Assembly (NCBI RefSeq): GCF_039830095.1
Contig: NZ_CP142435.1
Span: forward strand, 1,302,001-1,366,000
Direction of reading: 5' to 3'
Length of the DNA: 64,000 nucleotides
Origin: Dolosigranulum savutiense
GTDB lineage: Bacteria > Bacillota > Bacilli > Lactobacillales > Carnobacteriaceae_A
This document shows, in pieces, positions 1 to 9,190 of this stretch. Below the pieces are notes generated by a model. It had not been told where the DNA came from, searched no databases, and worked only from the letters and a program-made list of their open reading frames with translations. Position 1 is the stretch's first letter. Every line of letters starts with the position of its first letter. A program made the translations under genes and the position numbers.

Positions 1-994
1 CGGCATGTACATGCTCTGGTAGCACAGTTAGTCCCGGTCCTGGTTGAGCTAAGATTAATTGAGCTGGATCGTAATACTTACTTAGGCGTTCTTTTATTTC
101 TTTCAATTCTTGGGAAGTACCGATTAATTTAACATTTGGTCCGGCATCCATGGTGAAATAAACGTTGTAGCCTTCTTGGCGTAGTTGTCGGACGTGCTCC
201 ATCGCGCGTAAACTTTCAGCTGACCAGTATGTGAACGGCGGATTAGCGCCTAAGTTAGTGCCGTGCATTTTAAGGGCATTCCGTTCAGCGATTTCTCCAA
301 CTTGTTGTATATTTTGGTCGGTGATCGCTTGCCGCATGTCGGCCAAATCCAATTCGATAGTCTCTAACCAAGCAGGATAGAAGACTGAAGTCGCTACAGT
401 TCGGCTCATACCTTCACTACTGGAGACAGCTTTTTGGCGACTATCTAAAATAATAAATAACATCCCAATATCCCAATGAGCATCATCGAGCGGTTTCGCC
501 ACCGATGTTACATCTGAATCTCCTTTTTCCCACTCAACAAAACCACCAAAAATACTGCGGGAAGCGGAGCCAGATCCACGGCGAGCAAGTCGGGAAAGGT
601 CGGTATCAGACAGGTTGAGTTCTAAGGCATTACTGGCAGCTCCCGCTAAGGCAGCTAAGCCAGAAGCGGAAGAGGCTAGTCCGGCTGCTGTAGGGACATA
701 ATTGAGACTTGTAATCTTAGCATTGTAATCAACTTGAGCTATTTCACGGACTAAGTCAAGAATAATTTTGGCCTTTTTCAACGCAGCTCCACTTTGCTCC
801 TGGCCATCAATCGTTAGTGTATCGGTAGTGAAGCGAGAATCGAATTGAACATACGTATCGGTGTAGAAGCTATCAAGGGTCAAAGAAATCGAATTGTTTT
901 TGGGAAGTTTGAGGGCTTCATCCGCTTTCCCCCAATATTTAATGAGAGCAATGTTCGTGTAAGCACGTATCCAAGAGCTAGTATAAGTTGTCAT
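1..994 (-). CDS. mvaD: Diphosphomevalonate decarboxylase, 3' part outside window
   Basis: ATP-dependent decarboxylation of mevalonate 5-diphosphate to isopentenyl diphosphate, the last step of the mevalonate pathway, in the cytosol. Translating the minus strand from ATG at 994 gives the family N-terminus with NIALIKYWGK, then SISLTLDSFYT, the GHMP-kinase-type loop VPTAAGLASSASG, and later RRGSGSASRSIFGGFVEW and FTMDAGPNVK. The reading frame is open to the window edge, so the C-terminus is missing here. The start overlaps the end of mvk by 17 bases, implying a co-transcribed, translationally coupled mvk-mvaD pair. Family assignment is secure from these motifs; the phosphomevalonate kinase gene presumably follows outside the window. 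Confidence 0.95.
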   Translation of the reverse strand, partial: MTTYTSSWIRAYTNIALIKYWGKADEALKLPKNNSISLTLDSFYTDTYVQFDSRFTTDTLTIDGQEQSGAALKKAKIILDLVREIAQVDYNAKITSLNYVPTAAGLASSASGLAALAGAASNALELNLSDTDLSRLARRGSGSASRSIFGGFVEWEKGDSDVTSVAKPLDDAHWDIGMLFIILDSRQKAVSSSEGMSRTVATSVFYPAWLETIELDLADMRQAITDQNIQQVGEIAERNALKMHGTNLGANPPFTYWSAESLRAMEHVRQLRQEGYNVYFTMDAGPNVKLIGTSQELKEIKERLSKYYDPAQLILAQPGPGLTVLPEHVHA

Positions 995-1949
995 CGGTGG
1001 AATCTCCTAACGAATTAATCCAAGTTTGAGTAGCGCCAGCTTGTTGTAAGGCGTCAGCGATTTGTTGGGCCTCTGCTTCAGTTGCAGCGAGGGCAATCAT
1101 ACATCCTCCACGTCCACTGCCTGTTAGTTTGGCGCCAAGTGCACCGGCTTGCAATGCAGTGAAGACTAACTGGTCGAGTTCAGGACTGCTGACCGTGAGT
1201 TGTTTTAATTGTAAGTGTGAGTTAGATAATATTTGACCTAATTGCTTTATGTTACCTGACAGAATGACCTCTTTTGCTTGATTAGCAAGTTGTCCCAGTT
1301 GCTGAATAGCTTCCAATGTCTTTGCAGGATAGTCGATAAGTAATTGTTGAATATCTGCAACAGCTTCCTTCGTTGAGCCCGTTACGCCTGTATCAGCGGT
1401 TATTAAGTAGCCAGATAATTGGAGGTCTAACGTTTCCGGTGGCTGGTCTTTGGTAAAATAGATGGGTGACTGTTGGAAAATCACTTCGGTATCAATGCCA
1501 CTTGCTTGACCGTGCACCATGTTTTCGGAAATAGAGACAAAATGAGTAAAGCTCGCTTCATCTAACTCAGCATCAAAATAGTCACATAAAGCTCTTAAGG
1601 TTGCACTTGCCACAGCAGCACTGGATCCTACACCTCGCTCAGCGGGGAGAGAGCTATCAATTGTTATATATAAGCCGTTCGCAGAGGTTTCTAAATATGT
1701 ACATACGGCTTGAATCATCTGATGAAGATGATTTAGTTGTTCGGAGGAAGCGAGTGGTCCGGTATAATAAGCACTGTCGATGTAATTCTCACCCGTACAT
1801 GGCTGAATACTAACTGAAACAGTTGCAGCAGTAAATGGTAGCGCAATGGCTGGCATATTATAAACCACCGCATGTTCGCCGATTAAGATCACCTTACCAT
1901 GGGCGATGCCGATCCCTTGTTTTGTCTGTGCGAGTGCATCCATCATCAT
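978..1949 (-). CDS. mvk: Mevalonate kinase
   Basis: Phosphorylates mevalonate at the 5 position using ATP, the first committed kinase of the pathway feeding undecaprenyl carriers for the cell wall. About 320 residues, the usual family length. GHMP kinase motifs are visible: an N-terminal HGKVILIGEHAVVYNMPAIA, the ATP loop ERGVGSSAAVASATLRA near residue 105, and the C-terminal KLTGSGRGGCMIAL. Three ATG codons follow one another at 1949, 1946 and 1943 behind a GGAGAGGAG ribosome-binding site; I chose the first, and the exact one is undecided. It is first in a minus-strand operon with mvaD and diverges from coaA. Confidence 0.95.
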   Translation of the reverse strand: MMMDALAQTKQGIGIAHGKVILIGEHAVVYNMPAIALPFTAATVSVSIQPCTGENYIDSAYYTGPLASSEQLNHLHQMIQAVCTYLETSANGLYITIDSSLPAERGVGSSAAVASATLRALCDYFDAELDEASFTHFVSISENMVHGQASGIDTEVIFQQSPIYFTKDQPPETLDLQLSGYLITADTGVTGSTKEAVADIQQLLIDYPAKTLEAIQQLGQLANQAKEVILSGNIKQLGQILSNSHLQLKQLTVSSPELDQLVFTALQAGALGAKLTGSGRGGCMIALAATEAEAQQIADALQQAGATQTWINSLGDSTDDNLY

Positions 1950-2017
1950 TCTCCTCTCCAATCTATCGTTTATCTCTATTGTAGCGGAAGAAAGTTAAAA
2001 ATAATTTAAGATTTTGT

Positions 2018-2046
2018 TTGAGTTCCATCCAGCAATGACTTAAACT
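2018..2046 (+). promoter_or_regulatory. Predicted sigma-A promoter of coaA
   Basis: TTGAGT and TAAACT are separated by 17 bases, about 30 bases before the coaA start, in the divergent gap between mvk and coaA. The match to the sigma-A consensus is reasonable but not strong. Confidence 0.5.
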
Positions 2047-2077
2047 AGATAATAGTGATGATACTGGAGGGAATTGT

Positions 2078-2998
2078 ATGCGAGAATCCGATAACTTTTT
2101 AATTTATGAACGCTCAGAATGGCAGGCACTCAACGATCGAGTAGATTTTGAACTGACGGACGAAAAATTGGAATCCATTCGGTCGCTGAATGATAAAATT
2201 TCGATCGATGACGTGAGAGATATTTATGTGCCGATTGTGCAACTGCTGGATATTGTCTTAGCTAATTATAAGCAACTGAAACAAACTCGAGCAGATTATT
2301 TAACGTATGGAGAACGTTCGGAGCCATATATTATCGGGATAGCTGGGAGTGTCGCTGTTGGGAAAAGTACGGTTGCTCGTTTACTACAGACACTTTTGGC
2401 GCAGTTTCATCCGCAACAACAAGTTGATCTCATTACAACGGATGGCTTTTTATACCCCAATCAGGTACTGGCAGAGCGGAATATGATGGACAAAAAAGGC
2501 TTCCCAGAGAGTTATGATATGGAGCGGTTAATTCGATTTTTAGCGGATGTGAAGAATGGGAAACCCACTATTCAAGTGCCGAAATATTCGCATGAAATAT
2601 ACGATATTGTTCCGGATGAATTTATTACGGTGGATAAGCCAGATATTTTAATTGTTGAAGGAATTAATGTGTTGCAGTTACCATCGAATGAGAAAATATT
2701 TGTCAGTGACTTTTTTGATTTTAGCTTTTATGTGGATGCGAAGCCAGAATTGATTGAGAAGTGGTACTTGGGTCGAATTGGTATTCTGTTAGATACAGCG
2801 TTTCAGAAGGAGAGCAATTACTATAACAAGTTAGCGAATATGCCACGAAAAGAGGCCTTCGATTATGCCCGAAATGTTTGGAAGACAGTTAATTTAGTGA
2901 ATTTACAAGAATATATCTTGCCGACACGATTCCGAGCTGATTTGATTTTGCACAAGACACACGATCATTATATTGATCAGGTGCTCGTTAAAAAGTAG
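2078..2998 (+). CDS. coaA: Type I pantothenate kinase
   Basis: Phosphorylates pantothenate to 4'-phosphopantothenate, the first and rate-limiting step of coenzyme A synthesis. The 306-residue protein matches the bacterial type I (CoaA) length. The P-loop GSVAVGKST sits near residue 90, followed by LITTDGFLYPN and, further on, PKYSHEIYDI and ILIVEGINVLQ, all characteristic of this P-loop kinase family (related to PRK/uridine kinase). The ATG has a GGAGGG ribosome-binding site. Type I enzymes are normally feedback-inhibited by CoA, which is family knowledge rather than something seen here. It stands alone, divergent from the mevalonate genes. Confidence 0.96.
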   Translation: MRESDNFLIYERSEWQALNDRVDFELTDEKLESIRSLNDKISIDDVRDIYVPIVQLLDIVLANYKQLKQTRADYLTYGERSEPYIIGIAGSVAVGKSTVARLLQTLLAQFHPQQQVDLITTDGFLYPNQVLAERNMMDKKGFPESYDMERLIRFLADVKNGKPTIQVPKYSHEIYDIVPDEFITVDKPDILIVEGINVLQLPSNEKIFVSDFFDFSFYVDAKPELIEKWYLGRIGILLDTAFQKESNYYNKLANMPRKEAFDYARNVWKTVNLVNLQEYILPTRFRADLILHKTHDHYIDQVLVKK

Positions 2999-3090
2999 TT
3001 TCAATCTGACAAATTAGATGTAAAATCTTATTAATTTGGGGGAAGTTGTACTATAATAGAGGGAAAGAGGATGAACGGAAAGGAGTAGCT

Positions 3091-3825
3091 ATGTCAGCGA
3101 AAGTCGATATTTTAGGCGTGAAATTTGATGAAACGACGGAAAAAGAGATGTTAGCGACTTTATATGAGCGATTACATACGGGAGCAAAGACCTTCATTGT
3201 GACAGCTAATCCAGAGATTGTCATGTATGCCCAGGATGATGCGTCCTATCGTGAGTTAATCAATCAGGCAGATTATGTTGTGCCAGACGGGATTGGTGTG
3301 GTTTATGCCTCGCGTTATCAGCGTGAATCGCTGCCAGAGCGAGTTCCGGGATTTGATTTGATGTTAGGTTTATTAGAAATAGCGAATCAGACCCAGAAGC
3401 GCGTTTATCTATTGGGAGGCACTGAAGCAGTGATCGAAAAAACAGTTGCTTATGTTGCCCAAAATTATCCAGACCTTATCATTGCAGGTTATCATCATGG
3501 GTACATTGATCCAGCAGATCCGACTTATCGCGAAGTCGTGAAGGCCACATCTCCTGATATTGTTCTGGTAGCAATGGGCTTTCCACGTCAAGAACAGTGG
3601 GCCCATCAGTACTTAGCAGAGGTTGAAGAGGGGATTGCTATGGGAGTCGGTGGCAGCTTCGATGTACTTGCTGGTGCTGCGAAGCGCGCGCCCGATTGGA
3701 TTCAACGTCTTAACATTGAATGGCTCTATCGGTTAATGAGACAGCCCAGTCGTTGGGGACGCATGCTAGCTATTCCTAAGTTTATGTGGAAAATTATTCG
3801 ATCGAATAAGGGAAGGAACACATAA
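3091..3825 (+). CDS. tagA: WecG/TagA/CpsF-family N-acetylmannosaminyltransferase
   Basis: The family transfers N-acetylmannosamine to undecaprenyl-diphospho-GlcNAc, building the linkage unit of teichoic-acid-like wall polymers at the membrane face. The 244-residue protein shows TANPEIVMYAQDD, the VVPDGIGVVYASR segment with its catalytic aspartate region, LLGGTEAVIEKTV, and GFPRQEQWAHQYL. ATG at 3091 is preferred to an upstream in-frame start at 3046 because AAAGGAG lies just before it and homology begins there. A TATAAT lies at 3052-3057 with only a weak -35. It overlaps the next gene by one base and begins a tightly spaced cluster through nagB. The actual polymer made is not determined. Confidence 0.88.
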   Translation: MSAKVDILGVKFDETTEKEMLATLYERLHTGAKTFIVTANPEIVMYAQDDASYRELINQADYVVPDGIGVVYASRYQRESLPERVPGFDLMLGLLEIANQTQKRVYLLGGTEAVIEKTVAYVAQNYPDLIIAGYHHGYIDPADPTYREVVKATSPDIVLVAMGFPRQEQWAHQYLAEVEEGIAMGVGGSFDVLAGAAKRAPDWIQRLNIEWLYRLMRQPSRWGRMLAIPKFMWKIIRSNKGRNT

Positions 3826-4937
3826 TGAACATCTTACATATTAATGCGGGTAATGAATATGGTGGCGGTATGTATCATGTGGTCTCTTTAGTGAAGCAGT
3901 TATGTCAACGGGGCGTAAATAGTCAGTTAGCCGTCTTCGAAGACGGCCCAGTTGCTCAGCATGCACGCGAACAAGGTGTCCCCGTGCAGGTTTTACTGCA
4001 GCGCTTTCGTTATGACTGGCAACTGAAGAAAGATTTGAGCGATTTTTTAGCCACTGAAAAAATTGATATTGTCCATGCACATGGCCCACGCGCAGTTGTC
4101 TATGCTGCAGCGGTTAAAAGAGTTCAGCCCCACATTCATTATATCGCAACTGTTCACAGCGATCCGCTAGTAGACTTCAAGGGAAAAGGATTGCTTGGCC
4201 TATTTTTTAAGCAGTTGTATTTAAGACGGATCAAACAGATGGATCACGTAATAACCGTCTCAGCATCGATTCAACAAGTGTTACAGCAGCAAGGTATGCT
4301 GGGCAATCAGCTATCAGTTATTCGCAGTGGGATAGCTTATCCATCCGACTATCCCGACTATCCAAAAGCAGATAAAAAACAAGATAGGCTACACTTTATT
4401 GCGGTAGGACGGCTAGAGCCTGTTAAACAGTATGATCTATTATTAGAGGCCTTCCATCAGATGCAGGCGGATCACTGGCAGTTAACAATTGTCGGCGATG
4501 GGAGTGAACGAGATAACTTAGTTCAGAAAGTGCATGTACTGGGGCTCGGGCAACAGGTTCATTTTACAGGATGGGTAAGTCAAGAGGCGGTTGGAGATTA
4601 CTTGGATCAGGCTGACGTTTTCGTGCTCTCGAGTCGGAGTGAGGGGTTCCCGCTCGTTGTCTTAGAAGCAGTGCGAGCTGGTCTACCCGTGATTGGGACA
4701 GATGTTGGAGATATGCGTGTGTTCTACACTGATGAAACAGCGCCGTTTTTGTTGCCAGAGATGGTCCCTCATCAGTACGCAAGAGCACTCGATGTGATGT
4801 ACAGTGAATGGCAGCAAGGGCAATTAGACGCGCTAAGTCGGCTTTTTTTCTGGCAAGGAGCGCAGTTCTCAGTTGATCAGCAACTTGATAAAACAATTCA
4901 ATTATATAAGATGATGATGCAGGAGGATAAGTCATGA
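3825..4937 (+). CDS. Glycosyltransferase family 4 protein
   Basis: Probable cytosolic, membrane-associated glycosyltransferase of the GT-B fold, acting on a lipid-linked wall or surface glycan next to tagA. The 370-residue protein has the N-terminal glycine-rich NAGNEYGGGMYHVVSLVKQL, the central VGRLEPVKQYDLLLEAF that opens the donor-binding domain, and the C-terminal SRSEGFPLVVLEAVRAG with the EX7E pattern typical of GT4. Start and tagA stop share a base; the end overlaps pncB by four bases, so translation is coupled on both sides. Donor and acceptor sugars cannot be read from the sequence. Confidence 0.88.
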   Translation: MNILHINAGNEYGGGMYHVVSLVKQLCQRGVNSQLAVFEDGPVAQHAREQGVPVQVLLQRFRYDWQLKKDLSDFLATEKIDIVHAHGPRAVVYAAAVKRVQPHIHYIATVHSDPLVDFKGKGLLGLFFKQLYLRRIKQMDHVITVSASIQQVLQQQGMLGNQLSVIRSGIAYPSDYPDYPKADKKQDRLHFIAVGRLEPVKQYDLLLEAFHQMQADHWQLTIVGDGSERDNLVQKVHVLGLGQQVHFTGWVSQEAVGDYLDQADVFVLSSRSEGFPLVVLEAVRAGLPVIGTDVGDMRVFYTDETAPFLLPEMVPHQYARALDVMYSEWQQGQLDALSRLFFWQGAQFSVDQQLDKTIQLYKMMMQEDKS

Positions 4938-6415
4938 CACGATTTTATGCGGATGATAGTTTAGGGCTTCATACGGATTTGTACGAAATTAATATGGTAT
5001 TAACTTATTGGCAAAAAGGAAACATTAATAAAAAAGCGGTCTTCGAAATGTATTACCGCGATAACCCATTTGGGATGGGCTACACTATTTTTGCTGGGTT
5101 GGAGCGGTTTATTCACTATATTAATCATTTAGGATTTTCAGAGAGTGATATTGCGTATTTAAGAGAGACGTACGATTATCCCGAAGAATTTTTACAGTTT
5201 TTAGCTGATTGGGAATTTAAGGGGACCATTCGTGCTTTCCGAGAAGGGGAAGTGGCGTTTGCCAATGAGCCGCTTATTCAAGTGGAAGGGTCAATTATTG
5301 ATTGTCAATTGATCGAAACGGCCTTACTGAACATGATTAACTTCCAAACATTAATTGCGACGAAAGCAGCTAAAATTAAAACGGTTGTTGGAGATGATTC
5401 TCTTCTGGAATTTGGTGCTCGTCGTGCGCAGGAATTAGATGCAAGTATTTGGGGCGCACGAGCAACCTATATCGGTGGAGCAGATGCCACGAGTAATACA
5501 CGAGCAGGTAAGTTATTTAATATTCCGGTAGCGGGGACACATGCGCATGCATTAGTCCAAGCATATCGGGATGAATATGAAGCATTTAAGGCCTATGCCG
5601 AAACACATAAGGATTGTATTTTCTTAGTGGATACGTTTAATACCTTGCAGTCCGGGGTGCCGAATGCCATTAAAGTTGCTGATGAGCTAGGAGATCAGAT
5701 GAACTTTATTGGAGTGCGCTTGGATTCGGGGGACTTATCATACTTATCGAAGCGGGTGCGTGAACAATTAGATGAAGCGGGCTATCCTGAGGCAAAGATT
5801 TTTGTATCCAATGATTTAGACTCAAAGACGATCTTGAACTTAAAAATGCAAGGGGCTAAGATCGATGCATGGGGTGTAGGGACGAAATTGATTACGGCTT
5901 ACCACCAACCAGCATTAGGTGGAGTATATAAACTGGTCTCAATCGAAGGAAACGATGGCAAAATGCACCGTACCTTAAAATTAACGGGAGATGCAGCGAA
6001 GATCTCTACGCCAGGGAAAAAGCAAGTTTACCGAATTCATACTGAAAATGGGACGAAACCAGAAGGGGATTATATAACGCGTTTTGATGAGGATCCACGT
6101 GATCAGTCGGAACTTTTCATGTTCCATCCTCAATTTACGTACATTAATAAGACCGTCCGCAACTTCACGGCGCGGCCACTATTGCACGATATTTTTATTG
6201 ATGGAGAATTAGTTTATGATCTGCCGTCGATTCAAGAGATTAAGGATTATTCAACTCAGTCTCTATCCGAATTTTATGAAGAATACCGTCGTGTCTTGAA
6301 TCCAGAGAAATATCCGGTTGACTTATCGCAGAAGCTCTATGATGATAAGATGGAAGCAATCCATATGTACCGTGATTTAGCGGAAAAACCGAGTAGCCGA
6401 AAAGTCTTCGAATAA
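4934..6415 (+). CDS. pncB: Nicotinate phosphoribosyltransferase
   Basis: Joins nicotinate and PRPP, with ATP, to form nicotinate mononucleotide in the NAD salvage (Preiss-Handler) pathway. The 493-residue product starts with LHTDLYEINMVLTYWQKG, typical of the family, and carries the PRTase signatures EFGARRAQELDASIWGARAT, the region GTHAHALVQAY with the regulatory histidine, and VRLDSGDLSYLSK. Its ATG overlaps the upstream GT4 stop (ATGA). nadE follows after 12 bases, giving a complete nicotinate-to-NAD module except for the adenylyltransferase NadD, which is not in this window. Confidence 0.96.
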   Translation: MTRFYADDSLGLHTDLYEINMVLTYWQKGNINKKAVFEMYYRDNPFGMGYTIFAGLERFIHYINHLGFSESDIAYLRETYDYPEEFLQFLADWEFKGTIRAFREGEVAFANEPLIQVEGSIIDCQLIETALLNMINFQTLIATKAAKIKTVVGDDSLLEFGARRAQELDASIWGARATYIGGADATSNTRAGKLFNIPVAGTHAHALVQAYRDEYEAFKAYAETHKDCIFLVDTFNTLQSGVPNAIKVADELGDQMNFIGVRLDSGDLSYLSKRVREQLDEAGYPEAKIFVSNDLDSKTILNLKMQGAKIDAWGVGTKLITAYHQPALGGVYKLVSIEGNDGKMHRTLKLTGDAAKISTPGKKQVYRIHTENGTKPEGDYITRFDEDPRDQSELFMFHPQFTYINKTVRNFTARPLLHDIFIDGELVYDLPSIQEIKDYSTQSLSEFYEEYRRVLNPEKYPVDLSQKLYDDKMEAIHMYRDLAEKPSSRKVFE

Positions 6416-6427
6416 GGAGGAGGTCAC

Positions 6428-7267
6428 GTGAGTCAATCATTGCGTCAACAGATTATCGAACAAATGAAAGTTAAGCCCGTCATCGATCCTGAAGCAGAAA
6501 TTCGTCGGTCGATTGAGTTTATGAAGGATTATGCCAGACAGCATACATTTTTGAAGGCCTTTGTTTTGGGGATTTCAGGAGGGCAAGATTCCACATTGTT
6601 AGGGAAGTTAGCCCAACTTGCGGTAGAAGAATTGCGGGAAGAGATGGCGTGTGATCAGTCAGACATGCAATTTATTGCTGTGCGTCTCCCTTATGGACAG
6701 CAGCGTGATGAAGCAGATGCACAGGCGGTATTGGATTGGATTCAACCGGATCGTTGTGTGATTGTAGATATTAAGCCCTCAGTGGATGCATTAGTCCACG
6801 TTTTAGCCGAGCAAAATATAGCTATGAGTGACTTTAACAAAGGTAATATAAAAGCTCGCGAACGCATGGTAGCTCAATATGCTATCGCTGGTGAATACTC
6901 GGGAGTGGTCTTAGGAACAGATCATTCAGCTGAAAATGTGACGGGTTTCTTCACGAAGCATGGTGATGGCGCGAGTGATATTAATCCGCTCTTTCGCTTG
7001 AATAAACGACAAGGGGCACAGTTGTTAGAGGTCTTAGGAGCACCCGAATCGTTTTATAAAAAAATACCCACTGCTGACTTAGAAGATGATAAGCCAGGGT
7101 TAGCTGATAGTGAGAAGCTAGGTGTAAGTTATGAAGCAATTGATGATTACTTGGAAGGCCGAGAAGTATCGGCTGAGGACCAAGCAACGATTGAATCATG
7201 GTACTTGAAGACTGAACATAAGCGGCATCTGCCAATTACAGTGTTTGATGATTTTTATAAAAAATGA
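6428..7267 (+). CDS. nadE: Ammonia-dependent NAD+ synthetase
   Basis: Amidates deamido-NAD+ with ammonia and ATP to make NAD+, the last step of the pathway begun by pncB. At 279 residues it is the short, ammonia-dependent form without a glutaminase domain. The ATP-pyrophosphatase P-loop [14 protein letters not shown] lies near residue 48, followed by [40 protein letters not shown] and [12 protein letters not shown]. The start is GTG at 6428 with an AAGGAGGAGG ribosome-binding site. The short 12-base spacing behind pncB supports co-expression. Confidence 0.96.
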   Translation: MSQSLRQQIIEQMKVKPVIDPEAEIRRSIEFMKDYARQHTFLKAFVLGISGGQDSTLLGKLAQLAVEELREEMACDQSDMQFIAVRLPYGQQRDEADAQAVLDWIQPDRCVIVDIKPSVDALVHVLAEQNIAMSDFNKGNIKARERMVAQYAIAGEYSGVVLGTDHSAENVTGFFTKHGDGASDINPLFRLNKRQGAQLLEVLGAPESFYKKIPTADLEDDKPGLADSEKLGVSYEAIDDYLEGREVSAEDQATIESWYLKTEHKRHLPITVFDDFYKK

Positions 7268-7290
7268 ATAAACAGAAAGGATAATGAATA

Positions 7291-8424
7291 GTGGCAACGG
7301 TATATACGAATGCAACAATTTATGATGGACAGGGTCGAATCGATAACGGATTTATTCGGTATGAAGAGACCATTCTTAATATTGGACCGATGAGTGAATA
7401 TACGCCAACTGAAGCAGATGAGGAGATTGATGCAGAGGGTCGGTTAATTATTCCAGGGTTTATCGATGTGCATAGTCACGGCGGATATGGGATAGATAAT
7501 ATGGATGCTGACCCCGAAAAAATTGACGAGATGGTGCAACAATTTTTACAAGAAGGGATTACGTCTTATTTTGCGACGACGATGACTCAGACGGCTGAGA
7601 ATGTTGAAGCCTCCGTCGAAGCGATTGCAAAAGCGGCAGAGCACAATGATCGAATTGTCGGTATTCATATCGAAGGTCCTTTTATTTCGGTAGACCATAT
7701 GGGAGCACAGAACCCAGAATTTATTACCCCACCAAGTAAAGATCTAATGAAAAAATGGAATGAATTAAGTGGTGACTTAATCAGATTAGTCACGTATGCG
7801 CCGGAAGTCACTGATGTCAGCGAGTTTGAAGCGTATTGTCTCGATCATGATATTGTCTTATCGGTTGGGCATTCGGGCGCGACTTATGCCGAATTAGAGC
7901 AATCAAATGCCACCCATGTGACGCACTTATATAATGGTCAACTTGGTCTGCATCACCGGGAACCAGGTGTGACGGGTTATGGGTTGTTGAATGATGATGT
8001 TAAAGTTGAAATGATTGTAGATGGCCATCATATCTGCCCAGAAATGGTAAAATTAACATATCGTGCTAAAGGAGCAGACGGTATTGTCCTCATTACTGAT
8101 GCGATGCGTGCCAAAGGATTACCTAATGGCGAGAGTGAACTGGGTGGCCAAAAAGTGTTTGTTAAAGATGGTACCGCACGCTTAGAGAACGGTTCGTTAG
8201 CGGGGTCAATTTTAACGTTTATTGATGCCTTCCGTAATATGATTGCCTTCAGTGGCTGCAGCATCAAAGAAGCCGTAAAGATGAGTTCAACGAATCAAGC
8301 AGAAGAATTCAATTTGGCGGGTAAAGGGAAACTATTACCAGGTTATGATGCGGACTTCTTAGTCTTGTCAACGGATTTAGAGTTACAACAGACGATTTAT
8401 GGAGGGGAAACATATAATGGATAA
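7291..8424 (+). CDS. nagA: N-acetylglucosamine-6-phosphate deacetylase
   Basis: Removes acetate from GlcNAc-6-P to give glucosamine-6-P, for amino-sugar catabolism and wall recycling. The 377-residue amidohydrolase carries the metal-binding HSHGGYGIDN, HIEGPFIS with the catalytic-domain glutamate, VGHSGATYAE, THLYNGQ and the LITDAMRAKGLPNG stretch containing the catalytic aspartate. GTG start. It overlaps nagB by eight bases, so deacetylase and deaminase are made together. It is the fifth gene of the cluster beginning at tagA, with only 23 bases after nadE. Confidence 0.95.
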   Translation: MATVYTNATIYDGQGRIDNGFIRYEETILNIGPMSEYTPTEADEEIDAEGRLIIPGFIDVHSHGGYGIDNMDADPEKIDEMVQQFLQEGITSYFATTMTQTAENVEASVEAIAKAAEHNDRIVGIHIEGPFISVDHMGAQNPEFITPPSKDLMKKWNELSGDLIRLVTYAPEVTDVSEFEAYCLDHDIVLSVGHSGATYAELEQSNATHVTHLYNGQLGLHHREPGVTGYGLLNDDVKVEMIVDGHHICPEMVKLTYRAKGADGIVLITDAMRAKGLPNGESELGGQKVFVKDGTARLENGSLAGSILTFIDAFRNMIAFSGCSIKEAVKMSSTNQAEEFNLAGKGKLLPGYDADFLVLSTDLELQQTIYGGETYNG

Positions 8425-9148
8425 ACCACAAGAGATTAATGGATTTCAAGTGTTTGTTGTTGAAGATGAACATGAAGGCGGAAAAGTTGCATTTGAATTA
8501 GTGCAGGCAGCTTACGCACAAGGAGCGCAAGTATTTGGGCTAGCAACCGGAAGTACGCCGGAGACATTGTACGAAGAGCTTAAAGCTAGTAACTTAGACT
8601 TTTCGGATCGCGTTTCGGTTAATTTGGATGAATATGTGGGCTTAAGTGGTGATCATCCTCAAAGTTACCGTTACTTCATGGAAGAGAAATTATTTAATGA
8701 AAAACCATTCAAACAAAATTTTGTACCGAATGGGCTAGCGGATGAAGAAGCAGAAATCCAGCGCTATAATCAAGTGCTGCAAGATTATCCGATTGATTTG
8801 CAAATTCTTGGAATCGGAACCAATGCGCACATTGCGTTCAACGAGCCGGGGACGTCTTTTGAGGCGAAGACGCATAAGGTGAAGCTGACAGAGGCAACAA
8901 TTGAAGCGAATAAACGGTTCTTCGACTCTGAAGAAGACGTGCCACGGTATGCTTATTCGATGGGAATTGCATCAATTTTAGAAGCGGACCAAATTATTTT
9001 GCTAGCTTACGGCCCCAAAAAAGCGCAAGCTATCCGAGACATGATTCATGCTGACAAGACAGAGCAAATCCCCGCAACTGCTTTGCAAGATCACGCCAAC
9101 GTTACCGTTGTTGTCGATCAAGCAGCCGCTGAGAAATTAACAGTCTAA
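8417..9148 (+). CDS. nagB: Glucosamine-6-phosphate deaminase
   Basis: Converts glucosamine-6-P to fructose-6-P plus ammonia, sending amino sugars into glycolysis. The 243-residue protein has GLATGSTPETLYEEL, the active-site NLDEYVGLSGDHPQSYRYFM and LGIGTNAHIAFNEPGTSF. ATG at 8417 is preferred over 8399 because GGAGGGG precedes it at good spacing. The gene is last in the cluster. Just beyond it only the left half of what looks like a terminator stem (AAAAAGCCAGG) remains before the accessory island, so the original terminator may have been lost. Confidence 0.94.
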   Translation: MDKPQEINGFQVFVVEDEHEGGKVAFELVQAAYAQGAQVFGLATGSTPETLYEELKASNLDFSDRVSVNLDEYVGLSGDHPQSYRYFMEEKLFNEKPFKQNFVPNGLADEEAEIQRYNQVLQDYPIDLQILGIGTNAHIAFNEPGTSFEAKTHKVKLTEATIEANKRFFDSEEDVPRYAYSMGIASILEADQIILLAYGPKKAQAIRDMIHADKTEQIPATALQDHANVTVVVDQAAAEKLTV

Positions 9149-9190
9149 TTGAATATAACAAAAAGCCAGGTTCAGAGGGAATTATTTTGA

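Noticed and set aside
9150-9190. Possible attachment-site copy of the ssrA 3' end at the far edge of the island
   Set aside because: No stretch resembles the tmRNA T arm and acceptor end; CAGGTTCAGAGGGA is only a superficial likeness.
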